From Microbacterium sp. LWH11-1.2 (GTDB taxonomy: Bacteria; Actinomycetota; Actinomycetes; Actinomycetales; Microbacteriaceae), in contig NZ_CP151636.1 in assembly GCF_038397745.1 (NCBI RefSeq), positions 3,224,001-3,288,000 of the forward strand: 64,000 nucleotides of DNA. Direction: 5' to 3'. This document shows positions 34,173-43,017 of this stretch, piece after piece; within the stretch, counting starts at the first letter, position 1; each line of letters starts with the position of its first letter. A model generated the notes under the pieces. That model had not been told where the DNA came from. It worked only from the letters and a program-made list of their open reading frames with translations, and did no database searches. Made by a program: the position numbers and the translations under genes.

Positions 34173-36655
34173 CTCCGCGTGATCGCCCGCACCCGGAGCG
34201 AGCGCTCCAGATGGTCGCGCTGCTCGATGACGAGGCGCCGGAGGGCCGCGGGCGCCTCCGCGTGCTCAGCGAGCCATGCGTCTACCCGGTCCAGGGAGTC
34301 GCCCGCGGGGAAGAGCCCGACCACGAGGCGTCTCGCCAGCTCGATGCTGCGCGCGTCCCACGCCTCGCGGATCCGGGCGAAGTACTCCGCGTCGAACGCC
34401 GCGATCAGATCGCGACGCCCTCCCGCCCGGAAGCCGGCGATCTCGGCATCCAGATGGTCGTTGCTCAGCGAGTGATCGGTCCACGCCGTGTTCCAGGCCT
34501 GCCGACGCACCTCCGCATCCGGGCGCGACGACAGGGCGCGCCGCTCGGCGGTGCGCCCGCTGCCGGTGTCGTCGCGCGCGAGCTCGGCGGCGATGTCGTC
34601 GGCGCCCGCATGGCCCGTCGTCACGAGAGCCGTGAGCAGCTGCCAGCGCAGATCGGGGTCGACGGTGAGACCGTCCGGAACCCGGCCGTCGAGCATCGCC
34701 CGCAGCTCGACGTGCCGCACGTCGTCGAAAGCGGATGCCGAGGCGAGAGCCCTCGCCCACGACAGCTGCGCGTCGCCGCCAGGCTCCGCGACCTGCAGAG
34801 CGCTCCACGCCGCTTCTGTCCAGGCGCGCTGCTCGTCGGCGCGGTGCGCGTCGGGGACGAACTGGCGGACCGCCACGGCGGCGTTGGCGAGCACACCGGA
34901 GAGCAGCCCGATGTTCCCCTCCCCCGGGGCGTGCGTCCGCACGATCGAGAGGTAGCGACGCGCATCGAGCACGCCGTCGCGGGTCGCGTTCCACAGCGAC
35001 GACCACACGAGGGCCCGCGCCAGCGGATCATCGACCGCGGACAGCGACTCCTCGACGGTGCGGAGCGAACGCTCGTCGAGCCGGGCCTTCGCATACGTGA
35101 GGTCGTCGTCGTTGACCAGCACGAGATCGGCCTCGCCGAGCTCGATCTCGGTCTGCTCGCCGACGATGTCGAGTTCGCGCTGCTCGCGACGCACCACGCG
35201 CCCGTCGACGCGGTCGTAGAGACCGATGCGCACGCGGTGCGGGCGCGGATCGGTCTGCCGCAGCGTGCGGCGGCCCTCGGCATCCGTCTCGATCCACAGG
35301 GCCGACACCCCGGATGTCTGCAGCCATGCGCGCGACCAGTCGCTCATGTCGCGGCCCGACACGGCGCTCAGCTCGACGAGGAAGTCGTCCAGGGTCGTGT
35401 TGCCGAAGGCGTTCGCGGCGAAGTACCGGCGCGCTCCCTCGAAGAAGGCATCGTCGCCCACGAACGCGACGAGCTGCTTGAGCACGGCGGCGCCCTTGGC
35501 GTACGTGATGCCGTCGAAGTTCAGCTTCGCGGCCTCGAGGTCGGTGATGTCGGCGACGATCGGGTGGGTGGTCGGCAACTGGTCCTGCTGATACGCCCAG
35601 GCCTTGCGGTTCGCGGCGAACTTCACCCATGCGTCGTGGAATCGCGTCGCGACCGCTGAGGCGTGCGACCCCATGTAGTCGGCGAACGACTCCTTCAGCC
35701 AGAGGTCGTCCCACCACTTCATCGTGACGAGGTCCCCGAACCACATGTGCGCCATCTCGTGCAGGATCGTGTTCGCGCGGGCGGCGCGCTGGGCGTCGGT
35801 GGCCGCTCCGCGGGAGATGTACCCCTCGGTGAACGTCACGAGACCCGGGTTCTCCATGGCGCCGAGGTTGTACTCGGGCACGAAGATCTGATCGTACTTC
35901 CCCCACGGGTACGGGTAGGCGAAGGCATCCGTGAAGAAGTCGAGGCCCTGTCGGGTGATCTCGAGGATCTCGTCGGACTCCAGGTGCTTCGCGAGGGAAC
36001 GGCGCACGAACACGCCGAGCGCGATGCGCTGGTCGTCGCGCTCCCAGGCTCCGTCGACCCGCGCGTAGGGACCGGCGGCGACGACCGTGATGTAGCTCGA
36101 GATCGGCAGCGTCGGGGCGAACTGCACGCGCTGCACGCCGAGGCCGGGATCGGTGCGCTCCGGGGCCTGGTTGGAGAGGACTTCCCAGCCGGAAGGCGCA
36201 TCCACGACGAACGTGTAGGCGGCCTTCATGTCGGGCTGCTCGAAGCAGGCCATCACCCGGCGGGAGTCCGCGGGCTCGTACTGCGTGTAGAGGTACGTCG
36301 CATCGTCGACGGGATCATGGAACCGGTGCAGTCCCTCCCCCGATCGGCTGTAAGCCCCGACGGCCTCGACGCGGACCACGTTGGCAGTCGTCAGCCCCGA
36401 CAGCACGATGCGGGCGCCGTCGTACTCGACAGGGCGCTCCTCACCGTTCACGACGACGCGACGCACCTCTTCTCCGATGAAGTCGAGCCAGGTCGCGTCG
36501 ACCGTCGCGTCGAACTCGAGAGTCGTCGTCGTCGGGAAGCCGGTGCGTGCGCGCTCCGGCGCTCCGGTCAGGTCGAGCTCGACGCGGATGCTGCGCAGAG
36601 TGACCGCCGCGGATCGCGCCGCGGTCTCCTGTCGGCTGAGGTTGGCGGTGTCCAT
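34169..36655 (-). CDS. pepN: Aminopeptidase N
   Basis: An 828-residue M1-family zinc aminopeptidase. GAMENPGLVTF near residue 255 is the exopeptidase motif and HEMAHMWFGD near 290 the HEXXH zinc site; the third ligand Glu lies in KESFADYMG 18 residues on. The N-terminal beta domain and the C-terminal ERAP-like helical domain are complete. It releases N-terminal residues from peptides in the cytosol. Length fits the actinobacterial type, which is shorter than E. coli PepN. Confidence 0.96.
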   Translation of the reverse strand: MDTANLSRQETAARSAAVTLRSIRVELDLTGAPERARTGFPTTTTLEFDATVDATWLDFIGEEVRRVVVNGEERPVEYDGARIVLSGLTTANVVRVEAVGAYSRSGEGLHRFHDPVDDATYLYTQYEPADSRRVMACFEQPDMKAAYTFVVDAPSGWEVLSNQAPERTDPGLGVQRVQFAPTLPISSYITVVAAGPYARVDGAWERDDQRIALGVFVRRSLAKHLESDEILEITRQGLDFFTDAFAYPYPWGKYDQIFVPEYNLGAMENPGLVTFTEGYISRGAATDAQRAARANTILHEMAHMWFGDLVTMKWWDDLWLKESFADYMGSHASAVATRFHDAWVKFAANRKAWAYQQDQLPTTHPIVADITDLEAAKLNFDGITYAKGAAVLKQLVAFVGDDAFFEGARRYFAANAFGNTTLDDFLVELSAVSGRDMSDWSRAWLQTSGVSALWIETDAEGRRTLRQTDPRPHRVRIGLYDRVDGRVVRREQRELDIVGEQTEIELGEADLVLVNDDDLTYAKARLDERSLRTVEESLSAVDDPLARALVWSSLWNATRDGVLDARRYLSIVRTHAPGEGNIGLLSGVLANAAVAVRQFVPDAHRADEQRAWTEAAWSALQVAEPGGDAQLSWARALASASAFDDVRHVELRAMLDGRVPDGLTVDPDLRWQLLTALVTTGHAGADDIAAELARDDTGSGRTAERRALSSRPDAEVRRQAWNTAWTDHSLSNDHLDAEIAGFRAGGRRDLIAAFDAEYFARIREAWDARSIELARRLVVGLFPAGDSLDRVDAWLAEHAEAPAALRRLVIEQRDHLERSLRVRAITRS

Positions 36656-36704
36656 CCCACCATCCTTTCATCCGGCGGCTACCGGCCCGGACGCCCGCCC
36701 TCGC

Positions 36705-37718
36705 TCAGCGCCGACGCTCTCTCTTCTCGCGCCGTCCGGCCTTGCGGCTCTTCTCGGGCCCGCCGAGCAGACGACGGATGGCCGTCTCCGGCGTCACGGT
36801 CAGATCGAGCGTCTGTCCGCGGGCGTAGAGCCGGAAGACACGGGGGTCGATGTAGCTGCCGCGCGCGACGGCCGTCGTGTTCCCGAGTGCCGTCGCAGTC
36901 GCCTGGACCGCGAGACGCTCCGCCCTGGCCCGATCCCCGCGACGGTCGAGCTCGCCGATCCGCGCCAGCGCGTCCGCGGCGGTGATCGTGCCGTGCAGGG
37001 TCCGGAAGTCCTTCGCCGAGAACGTGGCACCCGTGATCTCGCGCACGTACGCGTTGACCTCCGCCGGAGTGATGCGCACGCGCCGACGCCCCTTGCGGTA
37101 GGCGAGGAGGAACTCCCGTGGGCCACCCGCGGCGAATTCGGTGAGGGCCTCGGCGAGGGAGTCGTCCGTGATCTCGATCGACGCCGTCCTGCCGCTCTTC
37201 GCGGGGAAGGACAGGGCGACAGCGCTGCCGTCGAGCTTCACGTCGCGTCTGCGCAGGGTCGTCAGCCCGCGGCTGCCGTGACGCACGAGGTACCGCTCGG
37301 ATCCGATGCGGAGCGCGGCGTCGTCGAGCAGGCGGAAGGCGATCGCGAGAGCCTTGGCCTTCGTCTGCCCGTCGTCACCGAGCGCGCGGGTCACCTGGGC
37401 CCTGGCACCCGGAAGCGCGGCGGCGAGGTCGAGCGCGCGGATGAACTTGCGTCGATCACGCGAGACCCGCCAGAGCGGGTGATACAGGTACTGCTTGCGT
37501 CCGGCTTCGTCGATGCCCACGGCCTGGATGTGAGCCAGGGGGTCGGCGGCGATCCAGACGTCGGTCCATGCCGGCGGGATCACCAGGTCGCTGACCCGCT
37601 CCCGATCGGCCTCCGGAGCCGTCTCACCCGCCGCATCCACGTAGCGGAACCCGGACCCGGATCGCACACGACGGAATCCGGGGTCCTGCCCGGGAACGAC
37701 GCGGTTCAGTCTCGCCAT
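36705..37718 (-). CDS. DNA topoisomerase IB (poxvirus type)
   Basis: A 337-residue type IB topoisomerase that relaxes supercoils through a 3'-phosphotyrosyl intermediate. RKQYLYHPLWR near residue 78 and GLTTLRRRDVKLDG near 155 place catalytic basic residues. TGATFSAKDFRTLHGT near 230 and the SYIDPRVFRLY segment near 290, with the active-site tyrosine, complete the set. The C-terminal KKR-rich tail may bind DNA. GAGGAGG lies eight bases before the ATG. It stands alone 49 bases upstream of pepN on the same strand. Confidence 0.93.
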   Translation of the reverse strand: MARLNRVVPGQDPGFRRVRSGSGFRYVDAAGETAPEADRERVSDLVIPPAWTDVWIAADPLAHIQAVGIDEAGRKQYLYHPLWRVSRDRRKFIRALDLAAALPGARAQVTRALGDDGQTKAKALAIAFRLLDDAALRIGSERYLVRHGSRGLTTLRRRDVKLDGSAVALSFPAKSGRTASIEITDDSLAEALTEFAAGGPREFLLAYRKGRRRVRITPAEVNAYVREITGATFSAKDFRTLHGTITAADALARIGELDRRGDRARAERLAVQATATALGNTTAVARGSYIDPRVFRLYARGQTLDLTVTPETAIRRLLGGPEKSRKAGRREKRERRR

Positions 37719-37806
37719 CCGCTCTGCCTCCTCGACTCATTGTCGGATCGAGGATGTCGTGCTTGCTTCGCCACTGAAAGGGAGTGGCGTCGCGTGCTCT
37801 GCCGTG

Positions 37807-38301
37807 CTAACGCGCCTCAGCACGGGGTGCGGCGAAGGCGCTGCGCATATGGTCGCTCGTGAGGAAGTCGGCGATGCCGATCATGATCAGGCTGAAGACG
37901 ATCTGCTCGGAGACCATCCAGAGCGGGTAGAGGCCGGGGATCGCCGCCATCACGAGCGTGATCACCGGGAAGATCTGCGCGAACAGCCGCAGCCGTCGAT
38001 ACGCCCACCGCCATCCTCGCCGCGCCCGCCAGGCGAAGTAGAACAAGGTGGCGGTCATCGCGAGCACGACCAGCGTCCGCATCCAGACGGCGAAGGAGAC
38101 CGGCTCCCCCTCGACGGCGAGCAGCAGCGCGACCACGACGGCTCCGACGCCGATCACGAGCTCGACGACGAGAAGCCAGAGGATCCAGGTGAACGCTCGC
38201 ACGGTCTTGGGGTGTGTGCGGTCGGCCTCGCTGATCGCGACGCCGGCCTGCCGCCCGCCCGCGATCCGGTCGAGACGGAGGAAGAGGGATTCCAGAGCCA
38301 T
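37807..38301 (-). CDS. Putative four-helix membrane protein
   Basis: A 164-residue protein with hydrophobic segments at about 36-62, 70-92, 108-128 and 133-150. A short cytosolic N-terminus LESLFLRLDRIAGGRQAG precedes the first. A basic RARRGWRWAYRRLR loop sits between helices two and three. I recognise no family. It lies ten bases before the MFS gene's end on the same strand, so it may be its distal partner. Confidence 0.75.
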   Translation of the reverse strand: MALESLFLRLDRIAGGRQAGVAISEADRTHPKTVRAFTWILWLLVVELVIGVGAVVVALLLAVEGEPVSFAVWMRTLVVLAMTATLFYFAWRARRGWRWAYRRLRLFAQIFPVITLVMAAIPGLYPLWMVSEQIVFSLIMIGIADFLTSDHMRSAFAAPRAEAR

Positions 38302-38310
38302 GGCTGGAGC

Positions 38311-39642
38311 CTAAGGGCTTCGACCCCCGCCGTCGTCGTCCGTTCGATGGATGCCGGAAAGGCCCGCAGCCCCGGCATCCGCTCCGCCATCGGCACCGAC
38401 CGACGACACTCCGTTCGCCTCGGGCAGGACGACCCGTTCGAGCACCAGGGCCAGCACGCCGACGGCGAGGCTCCCCGCGATCATCACGCCGATGAACCAG
38501 CCGTCCCATCCCCCGCCGAGCATCACACCGGCCACGAGCGGTCCCGTGATGGCGCCGCCCTGGAAGGCCGCGGAGTTGATCGCGTTGTAGCGCCCTCTCG
38601 TGCGGTCGGAGGCGAGATCGTTGTAGATCGCGGGGACCGTGGGCTGCAGCATCGTCTCCCCGAATGCGAAGACGCCCATGAAGGCGATCACACCGATCGC
38701 TGCCGTCACCGAGCCGGGAAGGACTCCCGTCGCTCCGAGAATCACCCACGACAGCGCCCAGATGAGCGCCATCACCTGCATGACCCTGGTGCGTCGTCGG
38801 CCGGAGATGAGCCGGAGCACCGCGAACTGCAGCAGAACGATCACCGCCGTGTTCACGGCGAAGGAGAGGCCGACCACCTGCGTCGACACCTCGGAGACCT
38901 GCCGCGCGAATGCCGGGAACCCCGCCTCCATCTGCCCGTATCCGATGAACACGGCCAGGAACGTCAGCAGGGTGAGCCACAGGACGGCCGGCCGACGGAG
39001 GATCTCGCGGTACCCGCCGACCGGGGGTGCGTCGGCCTCGGCCTCGTGCTGAGTGCGCACGTGGCGGAGCGGTCCGAGCAGCAGCGCCAGCGGGATGAGA
39101 CTGCTCGCCGCATCGACCAGGAAGATCGTCGTGAACGTCGTGGGGTCGTGCACGTCGACGAAGAACCCGCCGATCACACCGCCGACGCCGATGCCGAGAT
39201 TCACCAGAGCGAAGTTGACGCCGAAGTACTGCTGACGCACCTCGCCGTCGACGACCGTGGCGATGAGCGCGTTGAACCCCGGCCATGAGACGCCGAAGTT
39301 GACGCCGATGAGGATGACGGCGACCGCGGCGACCGCCGGATGCGTGGCGAACGCGAGCAGCGCGCAGCCCGCGATCATCGACAGGAGTCCGACGATCAGC
39401 ACGCGCCGCGCGCCGAAACGGTCGATCAGCGTCCCGCCGGGGCCCGTGACGATCAATCCGGTGATCGCGATGAGGCTCATCAGCGCGCCCGAGATGCCGA
39501 GATCGAATCCGCGGACCTCGTGGAGATAGATGATCGTGAACGGGAGCGTCATCCCTCGACCGAGAGTCTGGATCGCCACGGTCGACAGCAGCCAGCGCCC
39601 TTCGGTGGGCAGCGCGTTCCAGAAGCTTCTCATGCCGGTCAC
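38311..39642 (-). CDS. MFS transporter
   Basis: A 443-residue major facilitator with 12 predicted helices. GRGMTLPFTIIYLHEVRG opens it, and the loop GGTLIDRFGARRVLI between helices 2 and 3 is the MFS motif A. The C-terminus is Asp/Gly-rich and cytosolic. GTG 39642 is chosen because GGGAAG sits about nine bases upstream; ATG 39633, three codons later, is an alternative. The fold resembles DHA1 drug exporters; the substrate is unknown. Confidence 0.88.
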   Translation of the reverse strand: MTGMRSFWNALPTEGRWLLSTVAIQTLGRGMTLPFTIIYLHEVRGFDLGISGALMSLIAITGLIVTGPGGTLIDRFGARRVLIVGLLSMIAGCALLAFATHPAVAAVAVILIGVNFGVSWPGFNALIATVVDGEVRQQYFGVNFALVNLGIGVGGVIGGFFVDVHDPTTFTTIFLVDAASSLIPLALLLGPLRHVRTQHEAEADAPPVGGYREILRRPAVLWLTLLTFLAVFIGYGQMEAGFPAFARQVSEVSTQVVGLSFAVNTAVIVLLQFAVLRLISGRRRTRVMQVMALIWALSWVILGATGVLPGSVTAAIGVIAFMGVFAFGETMLQPTVPAIYNDLASDRTRGRYNAINSAAFQGGAITGPLVAGVMLGGGWDGWFIGVMIAGSLAVGVLALVLERVVLPEANGVSSVGADGGADAGAAGLSGIHRTDDDGGGRSP

Positions 39643-39749
39643 CCGAGCATTCTTCCCGATGCCTCCGACATCCTCCGTGCGCAGGGCCGGATCACCCGAA
39701 CGCGAATCCGGATTGTCCGGATCCCACCGGTTCTGGGATGATCCTGAAC

Positions 39750-40601
39750 ATGGCACTGTCACTCGAGGAGTTCCGCGCCGCCCTGCTGAGCGCGGACGGA
39801 CGCCGTCACCTCGGCATCACGCTGACGGATGCCGAGGCGCAGCAGGTGCACGACGACCCGGCATCCGCGCAGAGCTGGTACTCCTACTGGCTCACGACCC
39901 CCGCCGCCGCGGCCGCTCCCGCGACGACGCCGTATCCCGCCGTACCGCAGGTCCCCTCACCTCCGGCGCCCGCACCCCCGGCGCCCGTGCCGCAGGCTCC
40001 CCTCGGCGATCACGATCTGACGCGGATCCTGCCCGCCGCACCCGGGGCGTACGCGGGTGGATCTCCGTACCCTTCGGCCCTCTCCCCGACGGACACGGCT
40101 CCGCGGAAGAAGAACGTCGGACTCTGGGTCACTCTCTCGATCCTCGGGGCCCTGCTGCTGATCGCGGCGATCGTCGTCGTCTTCGCCTTCACGACCGCGC
40201 GCCACTGGACCAAGGTCGATGTGCCCGAGAAGCCGGAGACGTTCCACAGCGAGGAATTCGAGACCGGACGGTTCGACGTGGCCATGGACGCGGTCAACCC
40301 CTGCTTCGTGAACCAGGACTGGACCGACTGCATCACCGTGATGCAGGCGCAGTACGACGCGACGTGCGCCGGTGTCGAGCTCACCGAGTCGGCCGCCGCC
40401 CTGTGCGCGGACTACCTCGCGGCCGTCGACGAGATGAGAGCCCTCGACGAACCGGGGTCGTACGTCGCCTCGCTCGGCGACTACGGCAGCCTCTCGCGCA
40501 CTGCGGAGATCGACACCCGGCAGGTGTCCAACAACGGCCAGGCACCGGCCGTGACCCACGAGGCCGTCTGCTACCTGGGCTTCATCGGAGAGTGCGAGTA
40601 G
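39750..40601 (+). CDS. Membrane protein with Pro/Ala-rich linker, unknown function
   Basis: A 283-residue protein in four parts. An N-terminal domain LSLEEFRAALLSADGRRHLG (residues 1-50) looks like a variant Leu-rich-repeat or DUF-type cap. A Pro/Ala linker occupies about 52-110, a single transmembrane helix lies near 122-148, and an external domain of 135 residues follows with six or more cysteines that could form disulfides. GATGAT at 39737-39742, with TTGTCC 18 bp upstream, ends seven bases before the ATG, so it is probably leaderless. The fold of the external domain is not recognised. Confidence 0.78.
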   Translation: MALSLEEFRAALLSADGRRHLGITLTDAEAQQVHDDPASAQSWYSYWLTTPAAAAAPATTPYPAVPQVPSPPAPAPPAPVPQAPLGDHDLTRILPAAPGAYAGGSPYPSALSPTDTAPRKKNVGLWVTLSILGALLLIAAIVVVFAFTTARHWTKVDVPEKPETFHSEEFETGRFDVAMDAVNPCFVNQDWTDCITVMQAQYDATCAGVELTESAAALCADYLAAVDEMRALDEPGSYVASLGDYGSLSRTAEIDTRQVSNNGQAPAVTHEAVCYLGFIGECE

Positions 40602-40608
40602 TCCGGGA

Positions 40609-41604
40609 TCAGCTCCGCGGCAGAGCGAGAACGCGCTCGAACGCCGCGTCGGCCGCGGCATCGACGATCTGACGATCCGGGTTCGCGTCGTACCACGCCA
40701 GGATCTCGTGCGCTCCCTTATCGAAGGTGACCGTGGTGCGGAACTCGGGCACGAGGCCCTTCACCTTGCTGTTGTCGAAGACCATCGAGTGCGCCTTGTC
40801 GCCCAGCAGGCCATCACCCCACGCGGGGTGCACCGCCGCGATCGTGTCGGACGCGACGTGCACGAGCTCGGGATCGACGCCGGCCGCCGCTCCGAGCCAT
40901 CGATAGATCTGATCCCACGTCGGCGCGTGATCACCCGTGATGTGGAACGCGTCGCCCACGGCGGCAGGATGGCCGAGGAGACCCACGAACCCCACCGCGA
41001 AATCCCGAGTGTGCGTGATGGTCCACAGACTGGACCCGTCGCCGTGCACCACGACCGGCTTGCCCGCGCGCATCCGGGCGATGTCGGTCCATCCGCCGAG
41101 CGTCGGCACCGAGGTCGCGTCGTAGGTGTGCGACGGCCGCACGATCGTCGCGGGGAAGCCGCGTTCCCGGTAGGCCGAGACGAGCCGGTCCTCGCAGGCG
41201 ATCTTGTCTCGCGAGTACTGCCAGTGCGGATTGCGCAGCGGCGTGGACTCGGTGACCGGAAGACGTGACGGCGGCGTCTGGTACGCCGACGCCGAGCTGA
41301 TGAACACATACTGCCCGACCCGGCCCTCAAAGAGATCGACGCCAGACTGCACCTGATCCGGCGTGAAGGACAGGAAGTCCGCCACGACGTCGAAGTCCTC
41401 CCCGGCAGCGTCCAGCGCCGCCCGGGTCGCCTCCGGATCCCTGATGTCGGCGACGATCGACCGGGCACCCTCGGGCAGCGGACGGATGCCGGTGGTCCCG
41501 CGGTTGAGCACCGTGACGTCGTGGCCGAGGTCGAGGGCGTGCGACACGCTGGCGGAGCTGATGATCCCCGTGCCGCCGATGAACAGGATCCGTTGTGGGC
41601 TCAT
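40609..41604 (-). CDS. NAD-dependent epimerase/dehydratase family protein
   Basis: A 331-residue extended short-chain dehydrogenase. The Rossmann motif FIGGTGIISS is at residues 7-16; the last glycine of GxxGxxG is altered to Ser, as in the atypical group related to chloroplast RNA-binding/CSP41 proteins. SSASAYQTP near residue 105 and a YSRDK catalytic pair near 130 are present. It most likely acts on a nucleotide sugar or similar substrate, which is not determined. It ends seven bases from the convergent membrane-protein gene. Confidence 0.88.
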   Translation of the reverse strand: MSPQRILFIGGTGIISSASVSHALDLGHDVTVLNRGTTGIRPLPEGARSIVADIRDPEATRAALDAAGEDFDVVADFLSFTPDQVQSGVDLFEGRVGQYVFISSASAYQTPPSRLPVTESTPLRNPHWQYSRDKIACEDRLVSAYRERGFPATIVRPSHTYDATSVPTLGGWTDIARMRAGKPVVVHGDGSSLWTITHTRDFAVGFVGLLGHPAAVGDAFHITGDHAPTWDQIYRWLGAAAGVDPELVHVASDTIAAVHPAWGDGLLGDKAHSMVFDNSKVKGLVPEFRTTVTFDKGAHEILAWYDANPDRQIVDAAADAAFERVLALPRS

Positions 41605-41652
41605 GACGTCAGTCTGCCAGGAGCGCCGCACGGAGAACCACTCGCTTCAACG

Positions 41653-41678
41653 AAAAAACCCCCGCTCACGCGAGGGTT
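41653..41678 (-). terminator. Terminator of tRNA-Gln
   Basis: On the minus strand AACCCTCGC (41678-41670) pairs with GCGGGGGTT (41665-41657) around GTGA with one G-T pair. It is followed by a T-run ending at 41653. It begins nine bases after the tRNA. Confidence 0.8.
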
Positions 41679-41687
41679 CTCATCTTG

Positions 41688-41759
41688 CTGGGGTACCTGG
41701 ACTCGAACCAAGAATAACGGAACCAGAAACCGTCGTGTTGCCAATTACACCATACCCCA
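41688..41759 (-). tRNA. tRNA-Gln (anticodon CUG)
   Basis: A 72-base cloverleaf on the minus strand. The acceptor stem TGGGGTA pairs with TACCCCA and the discriminator is G. The anticodon loop TTCTGGT gives CUG, and the T arm is GGTTCGAGTCC. CCA is not encoded. No glutaminyl-tRNA synthetase is in the window; most actinobacteria charge tRNA-Gln through GltX and GatCAB. Confidence 0.95.
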
Positions 41760-41791
41760 AGGGCGAAACCGGAGCCTCGCACCGAGAATCA

Positions 41792-41820
41792 AGCCTACCG
41801 GAGCAGGGGCAGAACGCCAA
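41792..41820 (-). promoter_or_regulatory. Promoter of tRNA-Gln
   Basis: TTGGCG (41820-41815) and TAGGCT (41797-41792) on the minus strand, 17 bp apart. The start site would be about 25 bases before the mature tRNA. Confidence 0.6.
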
Positions 41821-41865
41821 AACGCCCCGTGTCTCCCGCGCCCCGGGCGCGTCGCGCGCGACCCG

Positions 41866-42417
41866 TCATGCCGATGTTTCCGCGTCCGCGCGCTGACGAG
41901 CCCGGAAGTTCGCCGCCTTCACCCGGTTGCCGCAGGTCTTCATGGCGCACCACTCGCGCCGATGACCGCGAGACCGATCGAGATACACCTGAGTGCACTC
42001 GGGGCGAGCGCACTCGCGCAGCAGCGCCGCATCCTCTCCTCCGACGATCTCGACGGCCTGGCGAGCCAGGGACGACAGCCCTTGGGCGACGGTTCCCGAT
42101 CGCCGCACGACGCCGTCGAGCCGCACGCCGATCGGCATCCCCTCGGCGAAGCCGTTCACGATCTCTCTCGCCGGGCCGGGAATCGCATCACCTCGCCGTC
42201 GAGCGCTCACGAGGTCGTAGACGGCCTCACGCAGGGCGATGGCCGCCTCGAGGTCGCCGGTCGCAACGTCCGGAGCATCGTGGACCAGCCCGGATTCCTC
42301 GAACCATGCCGTGAGCGCGGCATCCGAGTCGAGCTTCTCCGTGGGCGACGCGTTGCGGCGCGCGCGCAGCGTTCCGACGAAGTCGAGGGCGGGCGTCCCG
42401 CAGGGAAAGGCGTGCAT
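41866..42417 (-). CDS. CGNR zinc-finger (ABATE domain) protein, putative regulator
   Basis: A 183-residue protein. The N-terminal ABATE-type domain begins PCGTPALDFVGTLRAR. The C-terminal zinc finger has CARPECTQVYLDRSRGHRREWC then the diagnostic CGNRVKAANFRAR, a probable DNA-binding unit. It is divergent from the VOC gene, with 133 bases of repeat-containing DNA between them, so it may regulate that gene and itself. The start is ATG 42417; an earlier TTG-type start cannot be excluded. Regulatory function is inferred from family and position. Confidence 0.87.
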   Translation of the reverse strand: MHAFPCGTPALDFVGTLRARRNASPTEKLDSDAALTAWFEESGLVHDAPDVATGDLEAAIALREAVYDLVSARRRGDAIPGPAREIVNGFAEGMPIGVRLDGVVRRSGTVAQGLSSLARQAVEIVGGEDAALLRECARPECTQVYLDRSRGHRREWCAMKTCGNRVKAANFRARQRADAETSA

Positions 42418-42438
42418 AGCGTAACCATTCTGGCGGGT

Positions 42439-42523
42439 CACAAGCAATTGTGCAATCCGGAATAACCTGCTTGACAAGTTACGTTGAGTTGAGCAAGAGT
42501 CGTAACCGCTTCAACAAGTTACG
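42439..42523. promoter_or_regulatory. Repeat-rich intergenic control region (CGNR/VOC)
   Basis: An inverted repeat CACAA-GCAA-TTGTG lies at 42439-42452. A 10-base direct repeat ACAAGTTACG occurs at 42474-42483 and 42514-42523, 40 bp apart, about four helical turns. TTGACA at 42471-42476 could be a -35, but no good -10 follows. The repeats could be sites for the CGNR protein; this is untested. Confidence 0.45.
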
Positions 42524-42550
42524 CAGATCACCCACACGAACAGGCTCATC

Positions 42551-42997
42551 ATGGAACTCACACTCGAGATCGTCGTCCTCCCCGTCTCCGACGTCGATCG
42601 CAGCAAGGCCTTCTACACGCGTCTCGGCTTCCGCCTCGACGCGGACTTCACCACCGATCGCGGTCTGCGCGTCGTCCAGGTGACGCCTCCGGGAAAGGGA
42701 ACGGCGTCGATCATCTTCGGCGAGAATCTGACGGATGCCGCTCCTGGCTCGGTGCGCGGACTGCACCTCGTCACCCCCGACCTCGAAGCGGCCCGTGCCG
42801 AACTCGTCGCCGGCGGCGCAGTCGTCTCGGAGATATGGCACGACGCCGACGGGATCTTCCACTGGGCGGGCGATCGGAACCGTCTTCCGGGCGCGAACAC
42901 CCAGCACGACAGCTACTCGTCGTACGTCTCGTTCGACGATCCCGACGGGAACGAGTGGATCATCCAGCAGATCGTCGATCGCCTCCCCGGGCGTTGA
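42551..42997 (+). CDS. VOC family (glyoxalase/bleomycin-resistance fold) protein
   Basis: A 148-residue protein of the vicinal oxygen chelate superfamily. It contains two beta-alpha-beta-beta-beta modules, opening with LEIVVLPVSDVDRSKAFYTRLGFRLDAD and ending in FDDPDGNEWIIQQI, a conserved metal-site region. Such proteins act as lyases, dioxygenases or drug-binding resistance proteins, and the substrate is not clear. It is divergent from the CGNR regulator. A small protein gene follows 20 bases later on the same strand. Confidence 0.88.
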   Translation: MELTLEIVVLPVSDVDRSKAFYTRLGFRLDADFTTDRGLRVVQVTPPGKGTASIIFGENLTDAAPGSVRGLHLVTPDLEAARAELVAGGAVVSEIWHDADGIFHWAGDRNRLPGANTQHDSYSSYVSFDDPDGNEWIIQQIVDRLPGR

Positions 42998-43017
42998 TCA
43001 CCGAAGCCGGGACCACC

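Noticed and set aside
37817..39286. A 489-codon frame on the same strand as the MFS and membrane-protein genes
   Set aside because: It is Arg-rich, out of frame with two good membrane proteins and crosses their boundary.
42415..42444. TTGCTT-N18-TACGCT as a CGNR promoter
   Set aside because: The -10 would abut the start codon, leaving the transcription start inside the gene.
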